A stretch of DNA of 64,000 nucleotides from Fulvivirga lutea (GTDB lineage Bacteria; Bacteroidota; Bacteroidia; Cytophagales; Cyclobacteriaceae), in assembly GCF_017068455.1 (NCBI RefSeq), contig NZ_CP070608.1, forward strand, positions 310,001 to 374,000, read 5' to 3'. Positions 53,362-62,423 of this stretch are shown here, piece after piece (within the stretch, counting starts at the first letter, position 1; each line of letters begins with the position of its first letter). The notes under the pieces are model-generated. The model was not told the origin of the DNA, made no database searches, and was given only the letters and a program-made list of their open reading frames with translations. The translations under genes and the position numbers were made by a program.

Positions 53362-53380
53362 TATCTTATTCGATAAGATA
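53362..53380. promoter_or_regulatory. Palindrome abutting the LytS-like kinase start codon
   Basis: TATCTTAT-TCG-ATAAGATA, a perfect 8-3-8 inverted repeat whose last base is the A of the ATG at 53380. It could form an RNA hairpin that blocks the ribosome or be bound by a dimeric regulator. Confidence 0.5.
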
Positions 53381-54441
53381 TGATTCAGGACAATTTAATA
53401 GTAGCATACCATAAGATTCCAAGATGGCTAAAGCACATGAGCTTTTGGCTCATATTTGTATCCTTTTTTGCGCTCTTGTGGGGCAGTTTTAGTGAGAAAT
53501 ATGATAAAGAGTTTATCTCTCAATTTATGTTTCTTCCACCAAAACTTCTTGCCTCTTATGTTACCCTTTACATTCTCATACCGCGTTTCTTACTAACAAA
53601 TAAGATACTCCAATTCTTTATTTGGATTACGATAGTACTGCTGGCTTCGGGATTATTGAACTGGGCTATCGCGATATACATAGAAAATCCGGTGCTCTAT
53701 CCTAATGAGGATTTTGGCGGACTATGGAACCCAAAAAAGATTTTAAAATCAGCCACATACATTTACCCGGTTGTAGTTCTATGCAGTCTTATCAAACTTT
53801 TTAAGCACTGGTATAAGAACCAGCAAATGGCTCAGCAGTTTGAACAAGACAAACTATCGGCAGAGTTAAAGTTTCTGAAAGCGCAAGTACATCCACATTT
53901 TCTATTCAATACGCTCAACAACCTTTACGCGCTTACGCTTAAGAGCTCAGAAAAAGCTCCGGAAGTGGTTTTAAAGCTTTCAGACCTGCTCAATTATATG
54001 CTTTACGAGTGCAATACAGACAGAGTGCCTCTAAAAAAAGAAATCGAGTTGGTGGAAAATTACGTTGAACTGGAAAAACTTAGGTATGGAGATCGTCTAG
54101 ATACCACCTTTAACAAGGAAATTGAAGGCGAGAATTACATTGCACCAATGCTCATTCTCCCATTTATTGAAAATAGTTTTAAGCACGGTGTAAGTGGCGA
54201 AACGGAAAACTCCTGGGTAAGCATAGATATTACTGTTAAGGATGGTTTGCTCACCTTAAAAGTGGATAATAGTAAGAGCTCTGAACTAACCAAAGATGAG
54301 CGTGAATACCGCGAAGGTATTGGGCTAAATAATGTAAAAAGAAGGTTAGAGTTGCTCTATGGCGGTGCCTATGATCTGAAAATTTTAGATACAGATGAGT
54401 CTTATTTGGTGGTATTAAAATTAGAATTGGATAATGACTAA
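53380..54441 (+). CDS. LytS/YehU-like sensor histidine kinase
   Basis: A 353-residue membrane kinase with four predicted helices in residues 18-145, then the His_kinase motif AQVHPHFLFN with phosphoacceptor His173, and an HATPase domain with LPFIENSFKHG (N box) and YREGIGLNNVKRRL (G2-like box). It is the partner of the LytTR regulator that starts 8 bases before its end. A palindrome overlaps the start codon region. The signal is unknown. Confidence 0.92.
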   Translation: MIQDNLIVAYHKIPRWLKHMSFWLIFVSFFALLWGSFSEKYDKEFISQFMFLPPKLLASYVTLYILIPRFLLTNKILQFFIWITIVLLASGLLNWAIAIYIENPVLYPNEDFGGLWNPKKILKSATYIYPVVVLCSLIKLFKHWYKNQQMAQQFEQDKLSAELKFLKAQVHPHFLFNTLNNLYALTLKSSEKAPEVVLKLSDLLNYMLYECNTDRVPLKKEIELVENYVELEKLRYGDRLDTTFNKEIEGENYIAPMLILPFIENSFKHGVSGETENSWVSIDITVKDGLLTLKVDNSKSSELTKDEREYREGIGLNNVKRRLELLYGGAYDLKILDTDESYLVVLKLELDND

Positions 54442-55159
54442 GGTTAAATGCATGATAGTGGATGATGAGCCATTGGCTATCGAGATTATAGAATCTTATT
54501 TAGAGAGATTAAGTGATTTTGAGGTTGTAGCCAGGTGCAATAATGCGCTAAAGGCCTTTGAAATAGTTCAAAAAGAAAAAGTAGACCTTATCTTCTTAGA
54601 TATCCAGATGCCTAAATTAACAGGAATCGATTTTATTAAAACCCTTAAAGATCCACCAAAGATAATTCTTACAACCGCCTATCGCGATTATGCCATTGAG
54701 AGTTACGAGCTTGACGTGGTAGATTATTTGTTAAAGCCTATTTCATTTGACCGATTTTTAGTGGCGGTACAGAAAATTTACAATGGGAATGGTGATAAAA
54801 TATCTATCGAAAAACAGGGTGTTGATATCAAAGATTCAGATGCCTATATCTATTTAAAATCAGATAAAAAGATGGTGAAGGTGATGCTCGATGATATACT
54901 CTATATTGAAAGTTTAAAAGATTATATTAGGGTAAGAACGGATGAGAAAGATGTTATCAGCCACCAAAAAATCAGCTATCTGGAAGAAAAATTACCAGGG
55001 GAATACTTTATGCGCGTGCACCGTTCGTTCATAGTACCTATTCAAAAAATAACTAGTTACTCTGCATCTTCCATTGAAGTTCCCGGCCACGAAGTGCCTA
55101 TTGGCAGGTTATATAAAAATGACGTGCTTGAGAGGCTAGGGAGCAGAAATCACATTTAG
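54434..55159 (+). CDS. LytTR response regulator
   Basis: A 241-residue regulator: receiver domain with DDE near 10-12, phosphoacceptor Asp56 in FLDIQMP, TTAYRDYA and the conserved YLLKPI lysine, then LytTR DNA-binding domain (DDILYIESLKDYIRV, MRVHRSFIVPI). It overlaps the kinase gene by 8 bases, so translation is coupled. Convergent with a small unknown gene. Confidence 0.94.
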   Translation: MTKVKCMIVDDEPLAIEIIESYLERLSDFEVVARCNNALKAFEIVQKEKVDLIFLDIQMPKLTGIDFIKTLKDPPKIILTTAYRDYAIESYELDVVDYLLKPISFDRFLVAVQKIYNGNGDKISIEKQGVDIKDSDAYIYLKSDKKMVKVMLDDILYIESLKDYIRVRTDEKDVISHQKISYLEEKLPGEYFMRVHRSFIVPIQKITSYSASSIEVPGHEVPIGRLYKNDVLERLGSRNHI

Positions 55160-55581
55160 CTCATCAAATAATCTATGGCATCCTGGGGTTCATTGCATAT
55201 TTTGGCTGGTCGCCCCACCACTTTAATTAAAGTATTTAAATAATATTTTTTAAAAGGGGATGCATCCGATACTACACCTGTTTTTTCTATTCCCATTCTG
55301 CCTGACTCTGGAGCAATAACCTTCTCAAAATACTTTCTTGCTTCCACAGGCACTACACCTTGCTTGCGTATATCAGTATAAACACCAACAGTTTTATGTG
55401 ATCTGGCATAATCCAAGACATCATCAAAGAGCTTCATGTATTGATCCTTATTAAAAATACCCTCCCAAACAATGCCAATAAGATTCATCTCTGCATTGTA
55501 GTAGGCTTTCACATATTTCTCTTCAAGAAATTTATTATCCTCATTAATTAGCTGATCTACTGAATACTTCACTTGCTCCAT
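55156..55581 (-). CDS. Small cytoplasmic protein, STAS/SpoIIAA-like
   Basis: A 141-residue protein without signal peptide. Its pattern of alternating strands and helices (NLIGIVWEGIFNKDQYMKLFDDVLDYARSH, VGVYTDIRKQGVV) resembles the SpoIIAA-like STAS fold proteins found singly in Bacteroidota. No catalytic residues are evident. It overlaps the LytTR gene 3' end by 4 bases. Confidence 0.55.
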   Translation of the reverse strand: MEQVKYSVDQLINEDNKFLEEKYVKAYYNAEMNLIGIVWEGIFNKDQYMKLFDDVLDYARSHKTVGVYTDIRKQGVVPVEARKYFEKVIAPESGRMGIEKTGVVSDASPFKKYYLNTLIKVVGRPAKICNEPQDAIDYLMS

Positions 55582-55637
55582 AATCTGAATTTTTAAATGA
55601 ATAACAATTCAGAATTTAGTACATAATTTCTGAATAA

Positions 55638-56903
55638 TCAATAATTATATTTCTCTTTCCAAAGTGCCTTGAGTCTTTTGCGCATCTCTTCTTCACGGGC
55701 ATTTTTACCCGGATCATACAGTTTGGTATTCTTAATTTCATCAGGCATAAATTCAAACTCAACAAAATTACCATCGTAACTATGTGCGTATTGATAACCC
55801 TTTCCATAACCCTCATCTTTCATCAGCTTGGTAGGCGCATTTCTTATAGCCATTGGTACTTGCAGATCACCTGTTTCTTTTACCAGCTGCTGCGCTTTAT
55901 TAATGGCCATGTAACTTGCATTACTCTTCGGTGAGCTCGCCAAATAAGTTACACATTGCGATAATATTATTCGAGATTCGGGATAGCCAATGACATTCAC
56001 TGCCTGAAATGCATTGGTGGCAATGACCAAAGCTGTAGGGTTGGCATTACCAATATCCTCCGAAGCCAGAATAACCAAACGTCTGGCTATAAACTTCACG
56101 TCTTCGCCCCCTTCTATCATTCTGGCCAAGTAATAAACAGCTGCGTTAGGGTCACTGCCTCTAATGGATTTTATGAAAGCCGAAATAATATCATAGTGTT
56201 GCTCTCCACTTTTATCGTAAATAGCTACGCGTTGCTGGGCTATCTCTATAACTGTATCATCTGTAACTACGGGCTTTTCACCCAAAGAATCAGTCACCAA
56301 CTCCAGGAGGTTAAGAAGCTTTCGCGCATCACCCCCAGATATTTTAAATAGCGCTGCTGTTTCTTTTAATTCGATGGTTTTCTTTTTCAGCTTTTCATCA
56401 TTCGCAATGGCATTAGCCACCAGCTTTTTCAGATGATCTTCTGTTAAAGATTTAAGTGTATAAACCTGACAGCGCGATAACAAAGCCGAATTCACTTCGA
56501 ATGACGGGTTTTCTGTAGTTGCACCAATGAGTGTAACTATTCCCTTTTCTACTGCACCAAGCAAAGCATCTTGCTGCGACTTATTAAATCGATGAATTTC
56601 ATCGATGAATAAAATGGTATTTCTGTTACGTTTTGCCTTTTCTATTACCTCACGCACATCTTTTACCCCGGCACTTACCGCACTTAAGGTATGAAATGGC
56701 TGCTTTACATGATTGGCAATAATATTGGCTATTGTGGTTTTTCCAACACCCGGAGGTCCCCATAAAATCATTGATGGAATAACCCCTGAATCAATAGTTT
56801 TTCGCAAAATACCCGTTTTACCTACCAGATGTTCCTGACCAATTAATTGATCTACATTGGTGGGTCGCATACGTTCGGCTAAAGGTAGGTTACTCGTGAA
56901 CAT
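55638..56903 (-). CDS. rarA: Replication-associated recombination protein A (RarA/MgsA)
   Basis: A 421-residue AAA+ clamp-loader-like ATPase acting at stalled forks. It has the LAERMRPTNVDQLIGQEHLVG start, Walker A GPPGVGKTTIA near 49-59, Walker B FIDEIHRFNKSQQDALL near 98-114, sensor GATTENPSFEVNSALLSRCQV and the C-terminal oligomerisation part with GSDPNAAVYYLARMIEGGED. Complete. Divergent from the EamA gene. Confidence 0.95.
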   Translation of the reverse strand: MFTSNLPLAERMRPTNVDQLIGQEHLVGKTGILRKTIDSGVIPSMILWGPPGVGKTTIANIIANHVKQPFHTLSAVSAGVKDVREVIEKAKRNRNTILFIDEIHRFNKSQQDALLGAVEKGIVTLIGATTENPSFEVNSALLSRCQVYTLKSLTEDHLKKLVANAIANDEKLKKKTIELKETAALFKISGGDARKLLNLLELVTDSLGEKPVVTDDTVIEIAQQRVAIYDKSGEQHYDIISAFIKSIRGSDPNAAVYYLARMIEGGEDVKFIARRLVILASEDIGNANPTALVIATNAFQAVNVIGYPESRIILSQCVTYLASSPKSNASYMAINKAQQLVKETGDLQVPMAIRNAPTKLMKDEGYGKGYQYAHSYDGNFVEFEFMPDEIKNTKLYDPGKNAREEEMRKRLKALWKEKYNY

Positions 56904-56952
56904 GGAAATATATTTTTTGCTAGGTTAAAATTAAGAATGTATTGTTATAGAT

Positions 56953-57834
56953 TTGGCCGTGCCAAAGAATATTAAGGTTCATAGCGTTTTATTTCTTGTA
57001 GCCCTTATTTATGGAGCCAACTATTCAATCGCTAAAATAGCTTTAGGTGTTTACCTAGAACCTTTTGGCTTTATTCTATTGCGAATAACCGCAGCAACAG
57101 CATTGTTTTGGATTGTTAGCTGGCTCACAGGACCAGACCCAATTAAAGACAAAAAAGATTTTTACCTGCTTATGGCATCGGCTCTTTTTGGTGTGGCCAC
57201 TAATCAGATGCTGTTTTTCAAAGGCTTAAGCATGACTAATCCAATTAATGGATCAGTAATTATGACTACTTCCCCCATCATGGTGATGTTGGTAGCCTAT
57301 TTGCTTGGTCGGGAGAAGCTAACAGTAATGAAAATTGTGGGAGTACTGGTGGCAGCTGTAGGTGCTTATTTGCTTCTCACCAAAGATGGTATTTCTCTAA
57401 ATGAAGGTACGTTTTTAGGAGATTTACTCATATTAATTAATGGTACTAGTTATGCTGTTTATCTTGTCATTGTTAAGCCGCTTATGGCAAAATACACGGC
57501 CATCACTGTGATAAAGTGGGTATTTCTATTCGGCATCATTTTTACCCTTCCGTTTGGATACGAACAACTTTCAATAGTTAACTGGAGTGTGATTTCAACC
57601 AATGGGTGGCTAAGTATCGTCTATGTGATTTTTGGCGCAACATTTACCGTTTACTTGTTAAACGTTTGGTCGTTGAAGCATGTAAATTCATCGGTGGTTG
57701 GTATCTACATCTACTTTCAACCTGTAATTTCTACAATAGTGGCCATTTCTTTCAGAGGTGATGAACTGTATCTAACAACTGTTGCTTACTCACTTCTAAT
57801 TATGATAGGTGTTTATCTTGTGAGTCGGTTTTAA
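56953..57834 (+). CDS. EamA/DMT-family transporter
   Basis: A 293-residue membrane protein with ten predicted helices in two EamA repeats (about 10-140 and 155-290); the segment [20 protein letters not shown] near 236-255 is typical for the second repeat. DMT members export metabolites or amino acids. The start is not ATG: TTG at 56953 or GTG at 56959 (MPKNIKVH). Substrate unknown. It is followed by the SDR fusion gene, 53 bases apart. Confidence 0.88.
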   Translation: MAVPKNIKVHSVLFLVALIYGANYSIAKIALGVYLEPFGFILLRITAATALFWIVSWLTGPDPIKDKKDFYLLMASALFGVATNQMLFFKGLSMTNPINGSVIMTTSPIMVMLVAYLLGREKLTVMKIVGVLVAAVGAYLLLTKDGISLNEGTFLGDLLILINGTSYAVYLVIVKPLMAKYTAITVIKWVFLFGIIFTLPFGYEQLSIVNWSVISTNGWLSIVYVIFGATFTVYLLNVWSLKHVNSSVVGIYIYFQPVISTIVAISFRGDELYLTTVAYSLLIMIGVYLVSRF

Positions 57835-57887
57835 CTATTGAAATTGATCAACTTTTATATTTAATTTCACACCATAATTCTAACAAT

Positions 57888-59441
57888 ATGGTGCAGGGCG
57901 AGGAAGTGGAGATTGAATCTAAAATAACAGCTGAAGAGATTGAGCAATGTATTGCTATTCTTAATAAGCTCAATTCAGATACAAATCAAATATTTGAAAT
58001 CCCGAAAGACCGAAGGTTAGCTTTAGTGATGGCCGCGGGATTATTTTCACGGCCAAGTAGAGAAGAGTTTTTAAGACGTAAAAAAGAAGCCAAGAAAGCC
58101 GAAAAAAGAAAAATTAGATTGAAAGATAAGAATGCCAGAAATGGAACGGGCATTCGATCAGCCAGAGAAGCAGTTGTTTTTGAAGCACCTAAATTAATTT
58201 CCCTCACTGCGGCAGATCTAGAAACTGTTGAATTAGAATCACCGCGAAATTGCTATGTATGCAAAACCGTTTACACCAAATTGCATCATTTTTATGATAC
58301 CATGTGTACCGAATGTGGTGACTTTAACTATGCGAAGCGATTTCAAACTGCCGATCTTACAAACCAAGTAGCTATTGTAACAGGCTCTCGTTTAAAAATT
58401 GGCTATCATATTACGTTAATGTTGCTCCGTGCAGGAGCTACGGTTGTTGCTACAACCAGATTTCCTGTTGATTCTGCCATTCGATTTTCTAAGGAGAATG
58501 ACTTTAATCTATGGAAACATAGACTTAAAATCCATGGATTAGATTTAAGACACATACCTAGTGTTGAAATTTTCTGCAATTACATCGAACAGCAATATGA
58601 TAGGTTGGACATATTGATCAACAATGCTGCTCAAACAGTGAGAAGGCCGGCAGGTTTTTATCAGCACTTGATGTTAAACGAATCCAAAAGTTACGATCAG
58701 CATTCGGCTGATGTTAAAGATTTATTAGCCGACCATAATGCCTGTATTAATGAATTGAGGTCGCTGAGTGAAGGCTTTACAGATGGCCAGAAAAATTTAC
58801 CTGTAAGCTGGCATGGCAAGCAATTAGGCGTTGGTATCAGCGATTCTGCTCGATTATCTCAAATACCATACAGTATTGATAACTCATTGAAGCTAGAAGA
58901 GGTTTTCCCTGAAGGTAAATTAGATGCAGACCTGCAGCAAGTGGATTTGAGAAAAACCAATAGCTGGCGCTTAAAACTTGGTGAAATTAATACCATTGAA
59001 ATGGTTGAGGTGCAATTAGTAAACTCTGTTGCTCCTTTTGTACTATGCAACCGACTGGCCGATCTAATGAAAAAAGAGAATACGGGACAAAAGCATATCA
59101 TCAACGTTTCGGCAATGGAAGGTAAATTCCATAGGTTCCATAAAGAAGATCGACACCCTCACACCAATATGGCTAAGGCAGCATTAAATATGATGACCCA
59201 TACAGCTGCTTCGGATTTTGCTAAATATGGTATTTATATGAATGCCGTTGATACAGGTTGGGTTACAGATGAAGACCCTGCCGAATTGGCTAAACGCAAA
59301 CAAGAAGTTCATGACTTTCAGCCGCCATTGGATATTGTTGATGGTGCCGCCCGAGTACTTGACCCGCTATTTGATGGAATAAATACAGGCAAACATTGGT
59401 GTGGCCAATTTTTGAAGGACTACCGACCAATCGACTGGTAA
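57888..59441 (+). CDS. Short-chain dehydrogenase/reductase fused to a zinc ribbon
   Basis: A 517-residue fusion. The N-terminal 115 residues are helical and basic ([20 protein letters not shown]). A zinc ribbon follows (Cys122-x2-Cys125 ... Cys140-x2-Cys143). From 160 there is a Rossmann SDR domain ([30 protein letters not shown] with the NNAA motif) with an insertion of about 110 residues. The catalytic Tyr of YxxxK is Thr426 in HTNMAK while Lys430 is kept. This points to an altered mechanism or a non-catalytic role. The stop codon abuts the convergent threonine-aldolase gene. Confidence 0.78.
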   Translation: MVQGEEVEIESKITAEEIEQCIAILNKLNSDTNQIFEIPKDRRLALVMAAGLFSRPSREEFLRRKKEAKKAEKRKIRLKDKNARNGTGIRSAREAVVFEAPKLISLTAADLETVELESPRNCYVCKTVYTKLHHFYDTMCTECGDFNYAKRFQTADLTNQVAIVTGSRLKIGYHITLMLLRAGATVVATTRFPVDSAIRFSKENDFNLWKHRLKIHGLDLRHIPSVEIFCNYIEQQYDRLDILINNAAQTVRRPAGFYQHLMLNESKSYDQHSADVKDLLADHNACINELRSLSEGFTDGQKNLPVSWHGKQLGVGISDSARLSQIPYSIDNSLKLEEVFPEGKLDADLQQVDLRKTNSWRLKLGEINTIEMVEVQLVNSVAPFVLCNRLADLMKKENTGQKHIINVSAMEGKFHRFHKEDRHPHTNMAKAALNMMTHTAASDFAKYGIYMNAVDTGWVTDEDPAELAKRKQEVHDFQPPLDIVDGAARVLDPLFDGINTGKHWCGQFLKDYRPIDW

Positions 59442-60461
59442 TTAATTTATGCCTTTTTTGATAATTTGAATGGCCTTTTCCAATTGATCATCATTAAAAT
59501 TCAAATGAGTTACCATTCTAATTTCATCAGGGCCAAAACCAATGGCTAATAGTCCGTTTTCTTTAAACTTTTGAAGCACCTTTTCATTCGATAAATCTTT
59601 TTTGATTTTAAAAATGACAATATTGGTCTCAACAGGATAAACATCTTTAACGAAATCTGCGCTTGAAAGAGCCTCACCTAATTGCTTTGCTCGATCATGA
59701 TCTTCCACCAAACGGTTTATATTATTTTCTAATGCATAAATCCCAGCTGCGGCTAAATAGCCTGCCTGCCGCATGCCACCACCTAAAAATTTACGAACTC
59801 TTCTGGCTTTAGTAATATATTCTCTTTTACCAACCAACATGGAGCCAACAGGTGCGCCCAACCCTTTCGATAAGCAGATGGATATGGTATCAAAATACTG
59901 ACCATATTCTGTAGGTCTTTCCTTAGTTTCTGCTAATGCATTAAATAACCTCGCCCCATCTAAGTGAATTTTCAGGTTGTTTTGCCTCGCTATTAAATGA
60001 AGCGCTTTAATCTCCTCAAGCGTATAGTAAGAACCCCCGCCTTTGTTTACTGTATTTTCTAAACTTAGTAGAGAAGAAATTGGATAGTGGATATCGTCCG
60101 GGTTAATGGCGGCTTCAACATCTTTTGGATTTATCCGGCCTCTATCGCCATCTAATAATTTAAAAGACAGCCCGCTGGTACCTGCTACACCTCCACCCTC
60201 GTATTTGTAAATGTGTGAGCCTTGATAACAGATCACTTCCTCATAGGGTTGAGTGAGCACATGAACGCCAATTTGGTTGGTCATTGTTCCGGATGGACAG
60301 AATATACCTGCTTCGCAGCCAAGCATTTCTGCAGCTTTTTTTTCCAGCATTAAAATTGTTGGATCTTCCCCAAACACATCGTCACCCACCTCTGCAGACA
60401 TCATAGCATCAAGCATTGCCGGTGTAGGCTTGGTTACAGTATCACTTCGTAAATCAATCAT
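59442..60461 (-). CDS. Threonine aldolase, GntG/LtaE-type PLP enzyme
   Basis: A 339-residue fold-type I PLP enzyme of the low-specificity L-threonine aldolase family. Characteristic segments are IDLRSDTVTKPTPAM at the N-terminus, GDDVFGEDPT near 27-36, IHLDGARLFNA near 165-175, and SKGLGAPVGSMLVG near 196-209 with the cofactor Lys. It cleaves threonine or allo-threonine to glycine and acetaldehyde. Convergent and directly abutting the SDR gene. Confidence 0.9.
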   Translation of the reverse strand: MIDLRSDTVTKPTPAMLDAMMSAEVGDDVFGEDPTILMLEKKAAEMLGCEAGIFCPSGTMTNQIGVHVLTQPYEEVICYQGSHIYKYEGGGVAGTSGLSFKLLDGDRGRINPKDVEAAINPDDIHYPISSLLSLENTVNKGGGSYYTLEEIKALHLIARQNNLKIHLDGARLFNALAETKERPTEYGQYFDTISICLSKGLGAPVGSMLVGKREYITKARRVRKFLGGGMRQAGYLAAAGIYALENNINRLVEDHDRAKQLGEALSSADFVKDVYPVETNIVIFKIKKDLSNEKVLQKFKENGLLAIGFGPDEIRMVTHLNFNDDQLEKAIQIIKKGIN

Positions 60462-60480
60462 AGCGAAAAATTAATTGAAA

Positions 60481-60495
60481 TTCAGACAATCTGAA
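60481..60495. repeat. Small inverted repeat between threonine aldolase and amidohydrolase genes
   Basis: TTCAGA-CAA-TCTGAA, six bases on each side, in a 40-base gap. On the minus strand a T-rich stretch follows, so it could be a weak terminator of the amidohydrolase operon. Confidence 0.3.
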
Positions 60496-60501
60496 AATCA
60501 A

Positions 60502-61185
60502 CTATGCCAATGACTGTACAAGGCCTTTTTTAATATCAGCCCAAATAGGTTGCTGTATGTATTTTTGATTAATCTCTAATTCTATACCCAAGTATTTTTC
60601 TTGAGGGTATTTAGCTCTTAAATAGGTAGTAAACCCGTCATCAGCCCCATTATATGGCATATTAATCATCACTAATAAAGTAGGAAATAGTTCAGCCAAC
60701 TTATCTTTCCACTCATTTGCGAATTTTAATTCTGACTCCACCTTTTCATCACAAAGAATACCAATATCTACCAGCCTTTCAACATTATTTAAAGAAGGTG
60801 TAAATGAGTGGAAGGAGATATGCAGTACAGAATCACCATTGTTTACATACTCGATGATTTTGTCTTCCACTTCATTTCTGTAGGGAAAATAATATTTTTC
60901 TTCAAGTTCCCTCTTGTCCTTATCAGGCAAAACAGAGCTGTATTTCGAGAATAAATCTTGTGCATTGATCGATCGATTCATCTCTATAAGTAGCCTCGAT
61001 ACTTTTTGATAGTACAGAGGCACATCCAGATTTCTGGCTGTATATTTTGCCAAATCCATAGAGCCTGGATCATAGCCTTTATGACTCTTTAAATCTTCAT
61101 CTGCACCCTTAAATAATGAGGCGTACTTAGATGGTATGATATGATCTGCATGCTCACAACTGATCAAAATTTTTCTTGTAGACAT
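60502..61185 (-). CDS. N-formylglutamate amidohydrolase family protein
   Basis: A 227-residue protein of the FGase family (PF05013). CEHADHIIPSKY near residues 10-21, HKGYDPGSMDLAKY near 35-48 and LHISFHSFTP near 119-128 contain the metal- and substrate-binding His/Asp/Ser. The named activity (formylglutamate to glutamate and formate) belongs to histidine degradation, but no hut gene is nearby. Here it is the last gene of an operon with a GCS2 ligase and a RimK-like ATP-grasp, overlapping the former by 22 bases, so a different amide substrate is likely. Confidence 0.85.
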   Translation of the reverse strand: MSTRKILISCEHADHIIPSKYASLFKGADEDLKSHKGYDPGSMDLAKYTARNLDVPLYYQKVSRLLIEMNRSINAQDLFSKYSSVLPDKDKRELEEKYYFPYRNEVEDKIIEYVNNGDSVLHISFHSFTPSLNNVERLVDIGILCDEKVESELKFANEWKDKLAELFPTLLVMINMPYNGADDGFTTYLRAKYPQEKYLGIELEINQKYIQQPIWADIKKGLVQSLA

Positions 61186-62423
61186 ACCTCAAAAAGTTCA
61201 TTGTTATTTAAGCAATCACTCAATTCTCTATAAACTAATCTGATATTGTCGAGCCCATACTGACCATCAAGGGCTTTCACTATTCTTGTTGCCAACGTGC
61301 CCTCATTAATGATAAACTCCAATGTAGGTAAATAAGGGTCTATCATAGTTGGGTAATACTTATTAGTAGCGTTTAAAATATGCCGCCAAACCTCAGAGAC
61401 TTTAGAAGACTTAGCATCTATCCCAAAAACCTTTAAATATTCTGAGTTCTCAATAACAGCATTTTCGCATTCTACAATTGTTTTTTGAAGTATCGCATTT
61501 AAGTCCTCTGTTTCCCATAATTGCTGATTGTGAAAACTGCATGTCTTTTCTTCGACCAGCATCTTTAATGCAGCCACTATTAATGAAACAATTGCCAAAT
61601 CTGCTTGTGGGCATTCCTGAATATCCATAATTCGGATCTCAATACTGCCTCTGTCGAACCTTGCAATGGCTCCTCGTGAGTTTACCCATATTGGATCAAG
61701 AATTTTATCCTCATTGTATTTCTCAATATCGTGAGAGATTTTATCGTAAATGACCTTATGGTACTGTCTTTTAGAGAAAACGCGTTCAGGAATTACCTTA
61801 CCCGTAATTGATGGAATTACCTTCTGGTTCTTCTGGTAATAATCCATTCGCTTATCCAGCATACCAGTATTTTTACCTCCTAGTACGGGAGAACTGGCGG
61901 CTATACCAGGGATAAGAGGTAATATCAGCCTTATTGCAGCATGTAAAGTAGCAAACTCTTCATCATCATAAAATGGTAAGTTTATATGCGTACTCTGCAA
62001 GTTAGACCAGCCATGGCCTTTGCAGTTAAACATTTTATTGTAGCGCTCATACACCTCATTATTATCGTGTGGCCAAAGTTTAGCTTCAGTCTGAGGATCC
62101 ATAAATGGGTGAGCGGCTGTTGGCATTAATTGTGAGTTAAAACCTGCTAAAAGCGTATTAATGTCCTTTACATTCTTATGGAAATGTTCATTTAAGCCGA
62201 CAAGATTTGGATTTGGCTCAGTACATTTCAGCTCAACTACGTGCATTACCAATTCGTTACACCAGGTTATTTCTCCCCGCTCTACATCACTCACATATTC
62301 TCCTGTTACATTTTTAAAAAGCTCATCAGTAATTGGGTTCACTGATAAATCTTCTTTTTTGGCAATCATATATTCCAGCTCAATTCCATAAGCCTGGAAT
62401 AAGTGTAATCTTTTAGTGCTCAT
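61164..62423 (-). CDS. GCS2-type glutamate-cysteine ligase family protein
   Basis: A 419-residue amidoligase of the GCS2 family (YbdK-like), related to glutamine synthetase. The N-terminal GIELEYMIAKK and CNELVMHVVELKCTEPNP contain Glu ligands for metal. WSNLQSTHINLPF near 148-160 and a RFDRGSIEIRIMDIQECPQ segment near 259-277 are also typical. These enzymes form an amide between Glu (or another acid) and an amine with ATP. The gene starts at 62423, overlapping the RimK-like stop codon by 1 base, and ends inside the amidohydrolase gene. Substrate unknown. Confidence 0.85.
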   Translation of the reverse strand: MSTKRLHLFQAYGIELEYMIAKKEDLSVNPITDELFKNVTGEYVSDVERGEITWCNELVMHVVELKCTEPNPNLVGLNEHFHKNVKDINTLLAGFNSQLMPTAAHPFMDPQTEAKLWPHDNNEVYERYNKMFNCKGHGWSNLQSTHINLPFYDDEEFATLHAAIRLILPLIPGIAASSPVLGGKNTGMLDKRMDYYQKNQKVIPSITGKVIPERVFSKRQYHKVIYDKISHDIEKYNEDKILDPIWVNSRGAIARFDRGSIEIRIMDIQECPQADLAIVSLIVAALKMLVEEKTCSFHNQQLWETEDLNAILQKTIVECENAVIENSEYLKVFGIDAKSSKVSEVWRHILNATNKYYPTMIDPYLPTLEFIINEGTLATRIVKALDGQYGLDNIRLVYRELSDCLNNNELFEVCLQEKF

